A DNA stretch of 11,739 nucleotides from Granulicella sp. (GCA_003133205.1 PKWK01000278.1:1-11739); one strand, 5' to 3'; numbered from the stretch's first letter, positions 6,409 to 11,739 are shown. Numbers and translations are program-made. Notes: generated by a model not told the origin, from the letters alone.

Positions 6409-6423
6409 ACGGTAAATGACCGT
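6409..6423. promoter_or_regulatory. Short inverted repeat just before the LuxR-type gene
   Basis: ACGGT (6409-6413) and ACCGT (6419-6423) flank a 5-base AAATG. It lies 12 bp before the GTG start, a position suited to autorepression or to hiding the ribosome site. Arms of only 5 bp make chance occurrence quite possible. Confidence 0.25.
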
Positions 6424-6435
6424 AAGCTATCTGAG

Positions 6436-7149
6436 GTGGTGCACGCCGCTCGGAGACGGATCATCAAAGACAAGCGAATCGTTCTTGCAGGCCCTCAGAC
6501 GACCTTCCGCGCCGGAGTAGCGCGCGTTCTCTCGCTAGAGCACGACATGCAGATTGTTGCCCAGTGCGAGGAACACACAGAAATTCGCGTTGCAGTCGAG
6601 ACGCTTAAGCCATCGGCCCTGATTGTTTCGCTACCGATACTCTGCGACCATCCAGACTTGCTTCACCCGCTCAAACGGGCCGCCATCGGAGTAATTGCCG
6701 TTGCAGCCACCCCTGAACAGATACCCACTGAGATTGCAAAGCATCTGCATGGGACAATCTCGCGTGACATCTTAGTAGACGATCTCATACATGCCGTTCG
6801 GCACGTGTCTCGCGGACACCGGGATAGCCAGAGCCTCGTACATGGTGCCATTGCCCCTGTTGAATCGGACCTGATTGGTAGATGCGTTCGCAATCGCCTC
6901 ACTCGACGGGAGCTACAGGTCGTCGGCTTGATCGCCAAGGCGTACAAGAACAAAGAAATTGCTGATTGCCTCGGAACCAAAGAGCAGGTCGTCAAGAATT
7001 ACGTGAGCAACCTCTTCGCCAAGTGTGGTGTCTCTGATCGCCTCGAATTGGCACTCTTCACGCGGAATCACTCTATCCTTGCCGAAGCCGGTGAGAGCGC
7101 GAGCGCTCTCTTACCTCTGAGAAGTGCCCGCCTGCTCGTTGCCAACTAG
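6436..7149 (+). CDS. LuxR/NarL-type transcriptional regulator with a degenerate receiver domain
   Basis: A 237-residue protein. The C-terminal half (about 150-210) is a clear LuxR helix-turn-helix: LTRRELQVVGLIAKAYKNKE then VVKNYVSNLFAKCGVSDRLE. The N-terminal 120 residues follow the NarL/FixJ receiver fold (RIVLAGPQTTFRAGVARVL), but the acidic pair is replaced by Gly-Pro-Gln (19-21), the phospho-acceptor position is Ser (S65 in ALIVSLPIL) and the conserved Lys is lost (TISRD). It should therefore not be phosphorylated in the usual way. No ATG is in frame downstream of the preceding stop; GTG 6436 or 6439 is the likely start. It is divergent from the three-gene operon. Confidence 0.88.
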   Translation: MVHAARRRIIKDKRIVLAGPQTTFRAGVARVLSLEHDMQIVAQCEEHTEIRVAVETLKPSALIVSLPILCDHPDLLHPLKRAAIGVIAVAATPEQIPTEIAKHLHGTISRDILVDDLIHAVRHVSRGHRDSQSLVHGAIAPVESDLIGRCVRNRLTRRELQVVGLIAKAYKNKEIADCLGTKEQVVKNYVSNLFAKCGVSDRLELALFTRNHSILAEAGESASALLPLRSARLLVAN

Positions 7150-7346
7150 AAACAGTCCAGAAAAGCCCCAAGCCGATTCGTAGGCTGGCTGCGCACAAGC
7201 TGCGCTGCGTAGCTTCCCGGGTACCGGGGCACACCGTTAACCATGATGGCCGCTGGATCGCTCCACTGTTCGGGATACATACAGGTTGGCTGCGACGGGG
7301 GTTGGACCGCGGAGCAAAGGGTACTGATCAGTTTCAAAAAGCACAT
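7146..7346 (-). CDS. Possible 66-residue hypothetical protein, convergent with the regulator
   Basis: The ORF starts MCFLKLISTLCSAV and ends RSQPTNRLGAFLDCF. An AGAGGA-type ribosome site lies about 6 bases before the ATG, and the ORF follows the preceding remnant by 16 bases on the same strand. Its stop overlaps the regulator's stop by 4 bases through a shared CTAG. Three Cys and a Tyr/Pro-rich middle are visible but no known motif. It is plausible as the last cistron of the minus-strand series; chance is also possible. Confidence 0.35.
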   Translation of the reverse strand: MCFLKLISTLCSAVQPPSQPTCMYPEQWSDPAAIMVNGVPRYPGSYAAQLVRSQPTNRLGAFLDCF

Positions 7347-7362
7347 ATCTATCCTCTCGTCT

Positions 7363-7528
7363 TTAGGCCCGCTTCTCGCTGTCGCTTCTAACGGCAAGTT
7401 TGTCGGGGGTTGAATTGCTAAACGCCACGAGAGGGAACCCGTACAGCTCCACAATGCCAGGCCACGAACCACGGGTGAAGAAAGAAACAGCGAGTCCCGG
7501 CTAAGACGCTTTTCGTGCCGATTTTCAT
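7363..7528 (-). pseudogene. Frameshifted remnant of a small membrane-associated-type protein
   Basis: A good ribosome site (AAGGGA) precedes an ATG at 7528, giving MKIGTKSVLAGTRCFFLHPW then FVAWHC, after which the frame degrades and ends at 7418. A neighbouring frame takes over with VELYGFPLVAF and ends at 7363. From memory, FFLHPWFVA followed by a Trp/Lys-LYGFP segment belongs to a longer conserved protein of accessory regions. Here the join is broken and the rest is missing. The family recollection is unverified. Confidence 0.35.
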
Positions 7529-7539
7529 GGAATCCCTTC

Positions 7540-7710
7540 TCAGGCTTTATCGGCATGAGGGCAATCCCATGCCGATTCAGGCTCTTGTTTATTGAAACGT
7601 CTGCTGAATTGCTGCTGTGCGGACGTTGGCGTCGATGACTTGGCCGATGTATTTCCGCCAAGCGCAATCCAGAGCAAAGTCCACAAGCGGGTGTTCCCAG
7701 TAGCAGACAT
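7540..7710 (-). CDS. Possible 56-residue peptide coupled to the TGT-like gene
   Basis: The ORF begins at an ATG sharing one base with the stop of the TGT-like gene (TGATG), with GAGG about 6 bases upstream, a layout typical of translational coupling. The sequence starts MSATGNTRLWTLLWIALGG, a short hydrophobic stretch of about 10 residues, and continues with a polar Ser/Gln/Arg region. No family recognised. Coupling is the main support. Confidence 0.4.
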   Translation of the reverse strand: MSATGNTRLWTLLWIALGGNTSAKSSTPTSAQQQFSRRFNKQEPESAWDCPHADKA

Positions 7711-8648
7711 CAGAGCCTCGGCATCGTTCGGGCGATGAAGGTGTTTGGATCGGCAAAGAACGCGTGCATTTCGCTCAAGCTGAAGCCCGACGAAATGGCA
7801 ATCTCGCGCAGCATGTCGCGGGTTGCCCAATCTCCGGGGGAGTAGATGCAATCGGTGTAGTCGAGCCGAACCTCCGCAGCATCGAGCACTGGCGAGCTGA
7901 CTTCACCGTAGAGGTCTTCGGGGAATCCTCTCCGGAAGTCGCGCTCCAAGACTGTCATGGTGCGCTTCTTGCCAGTGACCGCCCGTAGACGGTTTGAGTC
8001 CATCGATATTTCCGTAAGCGGTGAGCATCGACCAATCATCTCTACTACGCGGGGTGCGCGAGAGTTTTGAGGGCCCATCCCTAAGAGGTGGATCCGTTCT
8101 GGCCGAACATTCAGGAGGAAGCGGGCTGCATCATCTTCTGACGTGGCGGCTTTCTTCATCGTGAAGGCGGGAACCAAGGGAACGCCGACAACGGCCGTGC
8201 CTTCCGCATAGAATTCCTCGTGGCTGAGAAGGCCGACCTGGAGGGGAATGAGAACCTTGGCTCCCAGTACCGCGAGCTGCTGCAGCTCCGATCGGTAGAG
8301 TGCCAGGCGCTTGAGCGTCTCAGCTTGATCGCCAACACAATCTGGGGCAACCACGCTGAGGCGGTTTCCCAATGCCCGGGCCGCGCGAAGGTAGATATCG
8401 AGGCGGCGGCGCCACTCGCGCGGAGCGATGCGGTTCACTATCTCCACACGTTGGGACTTTGGGGAGAATCTGACCTCGCTGAAGGCTCCAGAATCCAGAA
8501 AGACCGGGCCTGCCGCGCGAAGTATTGCTTCGATGGCATCTTCGCGCAGGTTCGACGCGGAAGCTCCAATAGGGACGCCGGCGAGAGCAAAGCCGGCAAC
8601 TTCACGCGCTTCGTTTACTCCGGAGGCGTACGCGATAATTTCCTTCAT
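7710..8648 (-). CDS. TGT/DpdA-like TIM-barrel protein, possible DNA or RNA 7-deazaguanine transglycosylase
   Basis: A 312-residue protein with the layout of tRNA-guanine transglycosylase (TGT) and its DNA-acting relative DpdA. FLDSGAFSE (D52) stands where TGT has its D-S-G-G-F/Y substrate motif. VAPDCVGD (D103), LIPLQVG (Q137), IHLLGMG (186-192) and ISMDSNR (D217) follow in the order of TGT's later barrel strands and nucleophile Asp region. The C-terminal Cys/His zinc site of tRNA-acting TGT is absent, as expected for DpdA-like enzymes. A strong AGGAGG lies 7 bases before the ATG. No preQ0 biosynthesis or partner dpd genes are in the window. Substrate is unknown. The fold call is moderately secure, the DNA-modification role inferential. 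Confidence 0.68.
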   Translation of the reverse strand: MKEIIAYASGVNEAREVAGFALAGVPIGASASNLREDAIEAILRAAGPVFLDSGAFSEVRFSPKSQRVEIVNRIAPREWRRRLDIYLRAARALGNRLSVVAPDCVGDQAETLKRLALYRSELQQLAVLGAKVLIPLQVGLLSHEEFYAEGTAVVGVPLVPAFTMKKAATSEDDAARFLLNVRPERIHLLGMGPQNSRAPRVVEMIGRCSPLTEISMDSNRLRAVTGKKRTMTVLERDFRRGFPEDLYGEVSSPVLDAAEVRLDYTDCIYSPGDWATRDMLREIAISSGFSLSEMHAFFADPNTFIARTMPRL

Positions 8649-8983
8649 AGCGAGGCCTCCTCTTGATCCTGCTGTAATACCCGGTCACGTCCGGATATCG
8701 TTCTTCTCTGTCGGGCAACTCGACCGACTGAATGAGTATGGGCGGCGGTTCGGGTCGCCTATCAATCAGAACAAGTGGGCAACCGTCCAAAGCACGGCTC
8801 AAGACGCCAGCAGCGGCACGCAACATAATCACAGTTGTCACGGGGTATGCTCCACAGTTGGTCCGTTGAGCTTTGGGAAAATGGCTAGGGCAGACGTGAA
8901 CGCCGGACTTGTAGATACGCAACGAGTCTGGCTATATTTCCTTCCTTTCGCTTCTCAAAAAGGGGCTCTAGCCGCGCTTTCTC
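8649..8983 (-). other. Gap between antitoxin and TGT-like gene, with one doubtful ORF
   Basis: The only long frame (8922-8602, 106 codons) starts at TTG without a ribosome site and overlaps the TGT-like gene by 47 bases. It contains RRPEPPPILIQSVELPDREE, which looks protein-like, so a short real gene starting at an internal ATG (8826) remains possible. Otherwise the stretch should hold the promoter of the TGT-like gene, but no clear -10/-35 pair is seen. Confidence 0.3.
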
Positions 8984-9439
8984 TCAGCCAACCTTTGCAG
9001 ACCGCTTCAGCGAGGAGGCGCGTTTGCCGGTTTGCCCGGCGGACGGGGAGGCAGAATTCCGACCGGCATTAGCCACCCGCATTCTGCGGGAAGGACGCGA
9101 CACACGCCGGGGAAGCGTCTGCAAGCGTTCGATGGTATCTGGAAATTGCGTGACGAGCTCAACGAATGTAGCCGCGATGGGGCTGACCTGCCCGCCCTGC
9201 TCCCATTTCTCCACCGTGCGCGGACTGATTCGCAGCATGTTGGCCCACACCGCACGGGACACGTTGAACTGTTCACGAGCAGCAACGAAGAATTCTGCCC
9301 CCGGAGACAGTTTGATCTCGGGAGCGGCCACAGTATGCGTGCGGAGTGTGACCTTTCCCTCGCGATGGGCCTTCATCGCACCCACGCCCTCCACCAGTTC
9401 GGCGAACAGCTTCCGTTTGGTTGCATTCTGCTTCTTCAT
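8984..9439 (-). CDS. HigA-type XRE-family antitoxin with extended basic tail
   Basis: A 151-residue protein. A helix-turn-helix spans about 48-85 (FFVAAREQFNVSRAVWANML then RISPRTVEKWEQG), matching HigA2/XRE antitoxins whose genes follow the toxin. The N-terminal segment (LFAELVEGVGAMKAHREGKV) is the usual pre-HTH helix region that binds the toxin. The start overlaps the toxin stop by ATGA. The C-terminal 40 residues are an Arg/Lys/Ser-rich tail (RRVSRPSRRMRVANAGR), longer and more basic than usual in this family, and could add nonspecific DNA affinity. It is expected to neutralise the toxin and repress the shared promoter. Confidence 0.85.
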   Translation of the reverse strand: MKKQNATKRKLFAELVEGVGAMKAHREGKVTLRTHTVAAPEIKLSPGAEFFVAAREQFNVSRAVWANMLRISPRTVEKWEQGGQVSPIAATFVELVTQFPDTIERLQTLPRRVSRPSRRMRVANAGRNSASPSAGQTGKRASSLKRSAKVG

Positions 9440-9813
9440 TTTTTGCTCCCGGTCTTTCGTGCGACCCGTTCGGCTTCGAGTGCTCGCCTCAGTTGGTTTC
9501 TCTCGTCCTTGGTCAGGTCAGCGGCCTCGTCTTTGTCGTACAGAGTCAGCAGCCAAATCTCCTGCTCCGAGAGAAAACAGTAGTAAATAACCCGCAGGCC
9601 GCCACGCCTACCTTTTCCGCGTCGAGGATCCTTCCAGCGCAGCTTGCGGATACCTCCCGCACCCGGCACCATGTCTCCCGCCTCGGGATTGCTCGCCAGA
9701 TAGCGTTGCAATTCCGCGAATCCGTCATCGTCAAGATAGTCATCTCGGAACCGCGCGAAAGCAGGCGCTTCGACGAATTGGAACCATGCGGTGTGCTCCG
9801 AGTCTTCAATCAT
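9436..9813 (-). CDS. HigB/RelE-superfamily toxin
   Basis: A 125-residue protein with the RelE/HigB2 pattern: an N-terminal helix pair (GFAELQRYLASNPEAGD, 31-47), then GIRKLRW (54-60), a basic loop KDPRRGKGRRGG, GLRVIYYCF (72-80), and LLTLYDKDEAADLT (89-101). Relatives are ribosome-dependent mRNA interferases. The basic loop and the Arg of GLRVIYY are typical RNA-contacting positions in the family. Toxin first, antitoxin second with a 4-base overlap is the HigBA order. No start ambiguity is apparent. The frame is intact, so it is probably functional. Confidence 0.87.
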   Translation of the reverse strand: MIEDSEHTAWFQFVEAPAFARFRDDYLDDDGFAELQRYLASNPEAGDMVPGAGGIRKLRWKDPRRGKGRRGGLRVIYYCFLSEQEIWLLTLYDKDEAADLTKDERNQLRRALEAERVARKTGSKK

Positions 9814-9824
9814 TCTCTCGCCTC

Positions 9825-9854
9825 ATTGTACCCACGCTGGGTATAGTTTGTAAA
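9825..9854 (-). promoter_or_regulatory. Putative toxin-antitoxin promoter with embedded operator
   Basis: Read on the minus strand, TTTACA (9854-9849) and TACAAT (9830-9825) are good -35 and -10 matches separated by 18 bp. A palindrome with arms TACCCA and TGGGTA around CGC (9829-9843) fills the spacer and touches the -10 box, the expected place for repression by the toxin-antitoxin complex. The -10 lies only 11 bp before the toxin ATG, so the transcript would have almost no leader. Confidence 0.5.
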
Positions 9855-9893
9855 CGGGACTCACTATTTTTTCCTCTGCGGAATGCCTGTCTG

Positions 9894-9999
9894 TTAGTCC
9901 TCGTCTGGCTCTGGCGGATCGATGTCCCAAAGAAAGGCGTTCGGAGGTGCCGCGAGGTCATAGGCAACTGCTGTGACGAAGTATTCTGCAGATGGCTCA
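9894..9999 (-). pseudogene. Apparently frameshifted small acidic protein
   Basis: An ATG at 9999 overlaps the stop of the 85-residue gene as ATGA, but its own frame reads a low-complexity Ser/Thr/Arg sequence. One base over, the frame reads SAEYFVTAVAYDLAAPPNAF then LWDIDPPEPDED and stops, which is far more protein-like and has no start codon of its own. A single-base change within the first few codons would join them into a peptide of about 35 residues. It is either a decayed gene or a sequence error. No family recognised. Confidence 0.38.
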
Positions 10000-10254
10000 T
10001 GCTGGCGCGCCCGCTTTGTCTGCCGACTGCGAGGGAACCCGTAACTCGCATCCCATCTCCGCCATGCAGTCGATCACTTCCTGACGCAGTTCGGGACGGT
10101 GCTTAATGATGTACGGCGCGACTTCTTTGGCGGTTCCGTTCGGGTTGCGGCGCGACACACGAGGGCAAAAATCGAGGACGCGGTAAACGTCGATCTTGCG
10201 AAGCTGCTCGACGCTGTCTGCCGAGATGCGGATTGCTTGCTCTTGGGGTGTCAT
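9997..10254 (-). CDS. Hypothetical protein, 85 residues
   Basis: The protein starts MTPQEQAIRISADSVEQLRK and reads as a helical N-terminus, a middle DVYRVLDFCPRVSRRNPNGT, and a helical HRPELRQEVIDCMAEMG. An AGGGAG ribosome site lies close before the ATG. Its start overlaps the stop of a 24-codon ORF by ATGA, and its stop overlaps the next ATG by ATGA, so it sits in a tightly packed run. There are no known motifs, membrane spans or signal. Probably a small soluble helical protein of accessory DNA. Confidence 0.6.
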   Translation of the reverse strand: MTPQEQAIRISADSVEQLRKIDVYRVLDFCPRVSRRNPNGTAKEVAPYIIKHRPELRQEVIDCMAEMGCELRVPSQSADKAGAPA

Positions 10255-10325
10255 ACTCTCCCTACATTTTCAGGCGGATACTCGATGGACGTTGGAGCGT
10301 CCCTATGTCGTAGCCTCGACTCCAT
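10251..10325 (-). CDS. Possible 24-residue ORF coupled to the 85-residue gene
   Basis: It reads MESRLRHRDAPTSIEYPPEN then VGRV and ends in an ATGA overlap with the downstream start. The ribosome site is weak. The sequence could be the end of a longer degraded gene rather than a peptide in its own right. Support is only the overlap. Confidence 0.25.
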   Translation of the reverse strand: MESRLRHRDAPTSIEYPPENVGRV

Positions 10326-10357
10326 GCCGGAAACACCGCGCGCCGGCTCGCGAGTAG

Positions 10358-10595
10358 TTATGCAGCGTGAGGCTGTTTTGATTCAGTTCGGAAGCAGTAA
10401 CCAGCGAAGATCCACTGAGTCGTGTTTCCGGGTAGGCAGAACGTCGCATATGTTGCGCGGCCCGCGACGTGGCTGTGCGCTTCTCCGATCTGAATCATGC
10501 GTGAGGTCCAGTGAGCCGGTGGCATGATGTCACGCGCCCACTCGGCAAAAGTCGTTGTCGACCGGATCGCCGACGTTCAAAAACTGGCCAAGGTT
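10358..10595 (-). pseudogene. Frameshifted coding sequence, about 79 codons, unknown function
   Basis: One frame reads FLNVGDPVDNDF; the adjacent frame continues AEWARDIMPPAHWTSRMIQI, then GEAHSHVAGRATYATF, CLPGNTTQWIFAGYCF, and stops at 10358. The two join if one T is removed from the TTTT run (10550-10547). The second part alone can start at an ATG at 10525 (55 residues) but has no ribosome site, and no good start is seen for the first part either. The composition and smooth join argue for a once-real gene in the minus-strand series. From memory, GEPxxH...RA.Y.TF...W.YAG proteins occur in acidobacterial accessory DNA; this is unverified. Confidence 0.5.
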
Positions 10596-10693
10596 CTAAT
10601 GGCTTTCTGCCCACTGCTGACGGGTTTTGACAATTGCTTGATCCACTATGTCCTCTGACCGGATTACGCGCCGGTTCGCGGTATAAATCAAAT
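10596..10693 (-). other. Short spacer with a possible coding remnant after the zinc-ribbon gene
   Basis: One minus-strand frame from a TTG at 10691 reads IYTANRRVIRSEDIVDQAIV then KTRQQWAESH and stops at 10596. It follows the zinc-ribbon stop by three bases and looks protein-like but lacks a strong start. The same frame resumes after the stop into the GDPVDNDF segment of the next entry, so the two may be pieces of one decayed gene. Confidence 0.25.
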
Positions 10694-11179
10694 TCAGGCA
10701 GCCTTCTTGCGCACCGTCCCTGCCTGGGTGAGCGTCTGCTGGTAGACGAAGGCGGCTTTTCTGAAAGCGGCAACGGCCTCGATGTTGGGCTGGGCAGGGA
10801 TCATCACGGTCACGTCCTGGACGTGTCCAACCTTGCCATACGGGACGTCGACGCCGGGACGGTTGTAGGGAACCATGACACCGTTCGTCAGTGACGCGCC
10901 ACGCATCTGGTACGGCTCGACGGAGACAACAGGGAACCATTTGCCGTTGTTTCCTCGGGCAATCCATTCGGCTTTGACGTCGCCGGCGGCGGTGAGAATC
11001 GAGTCCTGAAAGTATTGCCGCGCCACACTTCCGCGCTTTGTGAAAACGAGTCCACAGCCTCTGCAGCCGTAGCACATATCTCGGTCCATCTGGTTGAACG
11101 AGTACCGGCCGCAGCCGCCGCAACGCGAGCAAATCTGACTCTCGAACCCAGTAGCGAGATCTGTTTGAGATTGTGCCAT
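10694..11179 (-). CDS. Zinc-ribbon protein with two CxxCxxC clusters, 161 residues
   Basis: Start at 11179 (MAQSQTDLATGF) has AGGAG at good spacing; the longer frame does not. Cys 17/20/23 and Cys 36/39/42 form CSRCGGCGRYSFN and CYGCRGCGLVFTKRG, a DnaJ-like pair of zinc knuckles. The remaining 115 residues include FQDSILTAAGDVKAEWIARG, a beta-rich middle and a basic C-terminus (VRKKAA). Similar CxRCxGxGxYS...CxxCxGxG...TKRG proteins are familiar from phages and plasmids, where their role is mostly unknown; nucleic-acid or protein binding is inferred. It is the first minus-strand gene of the accessory series, preceded by a palindromic site. Confidence 0.8.
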   Translation of the reverse strand: MAQSQTDLATGFESQICSRCGGCGRYSFNQMDRDMCYGCRGCGLVFTKRGSVARQYFQDSILTAAGDVKAEWIARGNNGKWFPVVSVEPYQMRGASLTNGVMVPYNRPGVDVPYGKVGHVQDVTVMIPAQPNIEAVAAFRKAAFVYQQTLTQAGTVRKKAA

Positions 11180-11248
11180 TTCATCTCCTAAAGCGGTTGG
11201 TTTAGAGGTCGTTGATCGTGGGGCGATGGTTGGGAGCTTTACCATGAG

Positions 11249-11269
11249 TTTGGCAACCAAGTTGCCAAA
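11249..11269. promoter_or_regulatory. Perfect palindrome with 9-bp arms upstream of the zinc-ribbon gene
   Basis: TTTGGCAAC (11249-11257) and GTTGCCAAA (11261-11269) are exact inverted arms around CAA. The site lies 70 bp before the zinc-ribbon start. On the minus strand a TTGACT directly precedes it and could be a -35, but the matching -10 is poor. It looks like a dimeric repressor operator. It also touches the left end of the transposase remnant, so an insertion-related origin is possible. Confidence 0.5.
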
Positions 11270-11707
11270 GTCAAGACGGCGGGCGTTTCGCGTTCAGCGG
11301 TGAGCCGGGCAGCGATCGAAGCCTCCGACGCCGAGGTGGAGGCGTTGCTCAGCCGGCGGTTTGACGACCTGAAACTGCTGGTGGTTTACATCGACGGACT
11401 CCTGTTCGGCGACTACACCATGATCGGCGCGGTGGGTGTGGATGTGGAAGGCAATAAACATGTGCTGGGCATCCGCGAAGGCGCCACGGAAAACGCGACG
11501 GTAGCGATCGGACTGCTGGAAGACATCGTGGCCCGCGGCGTCGATCCCAACCGCAAGATGCTGTTCGTCATTGATGGCTCCAAAGTGCTGAGGGCGGCCA
11601 TCAACACCGTCTTCAGCAGCCATCAGCCGGTGCAACGCTGTCGCGCGCACAAGTTGCGCAACGTACTCGGCTATCTGCCCAAGGACGATAATACTACTGT
11701 GTTATAA
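11264..11707 (+). mobile_element. IS256-family insertion sequence scar
   Basis: This is the extent of recognisable IS DNA, judged from the transposase similarity. No terminal inverted repeats or target-site duplication are visible in the window. The right break falls just before 11690, where the conserved transposase sequence stops. Confidence 0.7.
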
Positions 11708-11739
11708 AGTTGATTCCTCCTGCTCGATTTGAGTGGCGT

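Larger units (their letters stand above)
11216..11707 (+). pseudogene. IS256/Mutator-family transposase remnant, truncated at both ends
   Basis: The frame is open from 11216. Clear similarity to IS256-family transposases begins near 11264 (VAKVKTAGVSRSAVSR), continues with the first catalytic Asp region LLVVYIDGLLFGDY, then GAVGVDVEGNKHVLGIREGA and the second Asp region MLFVIDGSKVLRAAI, and ends PVQRCRAHKLRNVLGYLPKD. After that it breaks into NTTVL and a stop at 11707. About 140 of the roughly 400 residues remain; the N-terminal DNA-binding part, the catalytic Glu and both terminal inverted repeats are missing, so it cannot be active. It marks past IS insertion and deletion at this boundary. 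Confidence 0.88.

Noticed and set aside
8940..9000. Possible terminator after the antitoxin (CCCCTTTTTG on the minus strand)
   Set aside because: The T-run is preceded only by a 4-bp or zero-loop stem, too weak to call.
9024..9590. Plus-strand ORFs opposite the toxin-antitoxin genes
   Set aside because: The minus-strand toxin and antitoxin are clearly recognisable; these are shadows.
10527..10655. Plus-strand 42-codon ORF starting MSRAHSAKVVV
   Set aside because: It is opposite a better minus-strand coding signal and lacks a ribosome site.
1..11739. CRISPR array, tRNA or rRNA genes
   Set aside because: No regularly spaced repeats and no tRNA cloverleaf or rRNA-like stretch was found by reading both strands.

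Overview
The window looks like a chromosomal segment from a soil-type bacterium, most likely Acidobacteriota (Terriglobia). The basis is family resemblance recalled from memory: a short KdpD-like kinase, an OmpL-like porin beside kdp genes, and an IS256-type transposase remnant. No 16S or other phylogenetic marker is present, so the assignment is inferential. Almost every credible gene is on the minus strand. The only credible plus-strand items are a LuxR-type regulator and the transposase remnant.

Positions 1-4851 form a potassium-homeostasis block read right to left. It starts with a KdpD-like histidine kinase (4851-3355) coupled by ATGA to the KdpE-type regulator (3358-2660). A 50-residue single-span membrane peptide (2524-2372) and an outer-membrane porin (about 2307-907) follow. 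Next come a porin-like C-terminal scrap (728-612), a 34-residue membrane peptide (599-495), kdpF (502-416) and the start of kdpA (416, running off the left edge). The last three ORFs overlap one another. The layout suggests two-component control of an outer-membrane porin plus the high-affinity Kdp K+ pump.

Positions 4852-11200 are an accessory region of small, mostly unknown genes. A tight three-gene operon (6270-5287) lies divergent to a LuxR-type regulator whose receiver domain has lost all its phosphorylation residues (6436-7149). The shared intergenic region carries a perfect 7-bp inverted repeat. Downstream, on the minus strand, is a tRNA-guanine-transglycosylase-like protein resembling the DpdA DNA-modification family (8648-7710), trailed by short coupled or decayed ORFs. 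A HigB/HigA-type toxin-antitoxin pair (9813-8984) has a palindrome inside its putative promoter. Further upstream lie an 85-residue unknown, two apparently frameshifted small coding sequences, and a double CxxCxxC zinc-ribbon protein (11179-10694) preceded by a 9-bp-arm palindrome.

The right edge (11216-11707, plus strand) is an IS256/Mutator transposase remnant truncated at both ends. The mix of orphan small genes, a toxin-antitoxin module, a phage/plasmid-style zinc-ribbon protein, a transglycosylase-like enzyme, frameshifted remnants and an IS scar is what a decaying integrated plasmid, ICE or prophage would leave. The most interesting candidate for new biology is the TGT/DpdA-like gene and its small neighbours.
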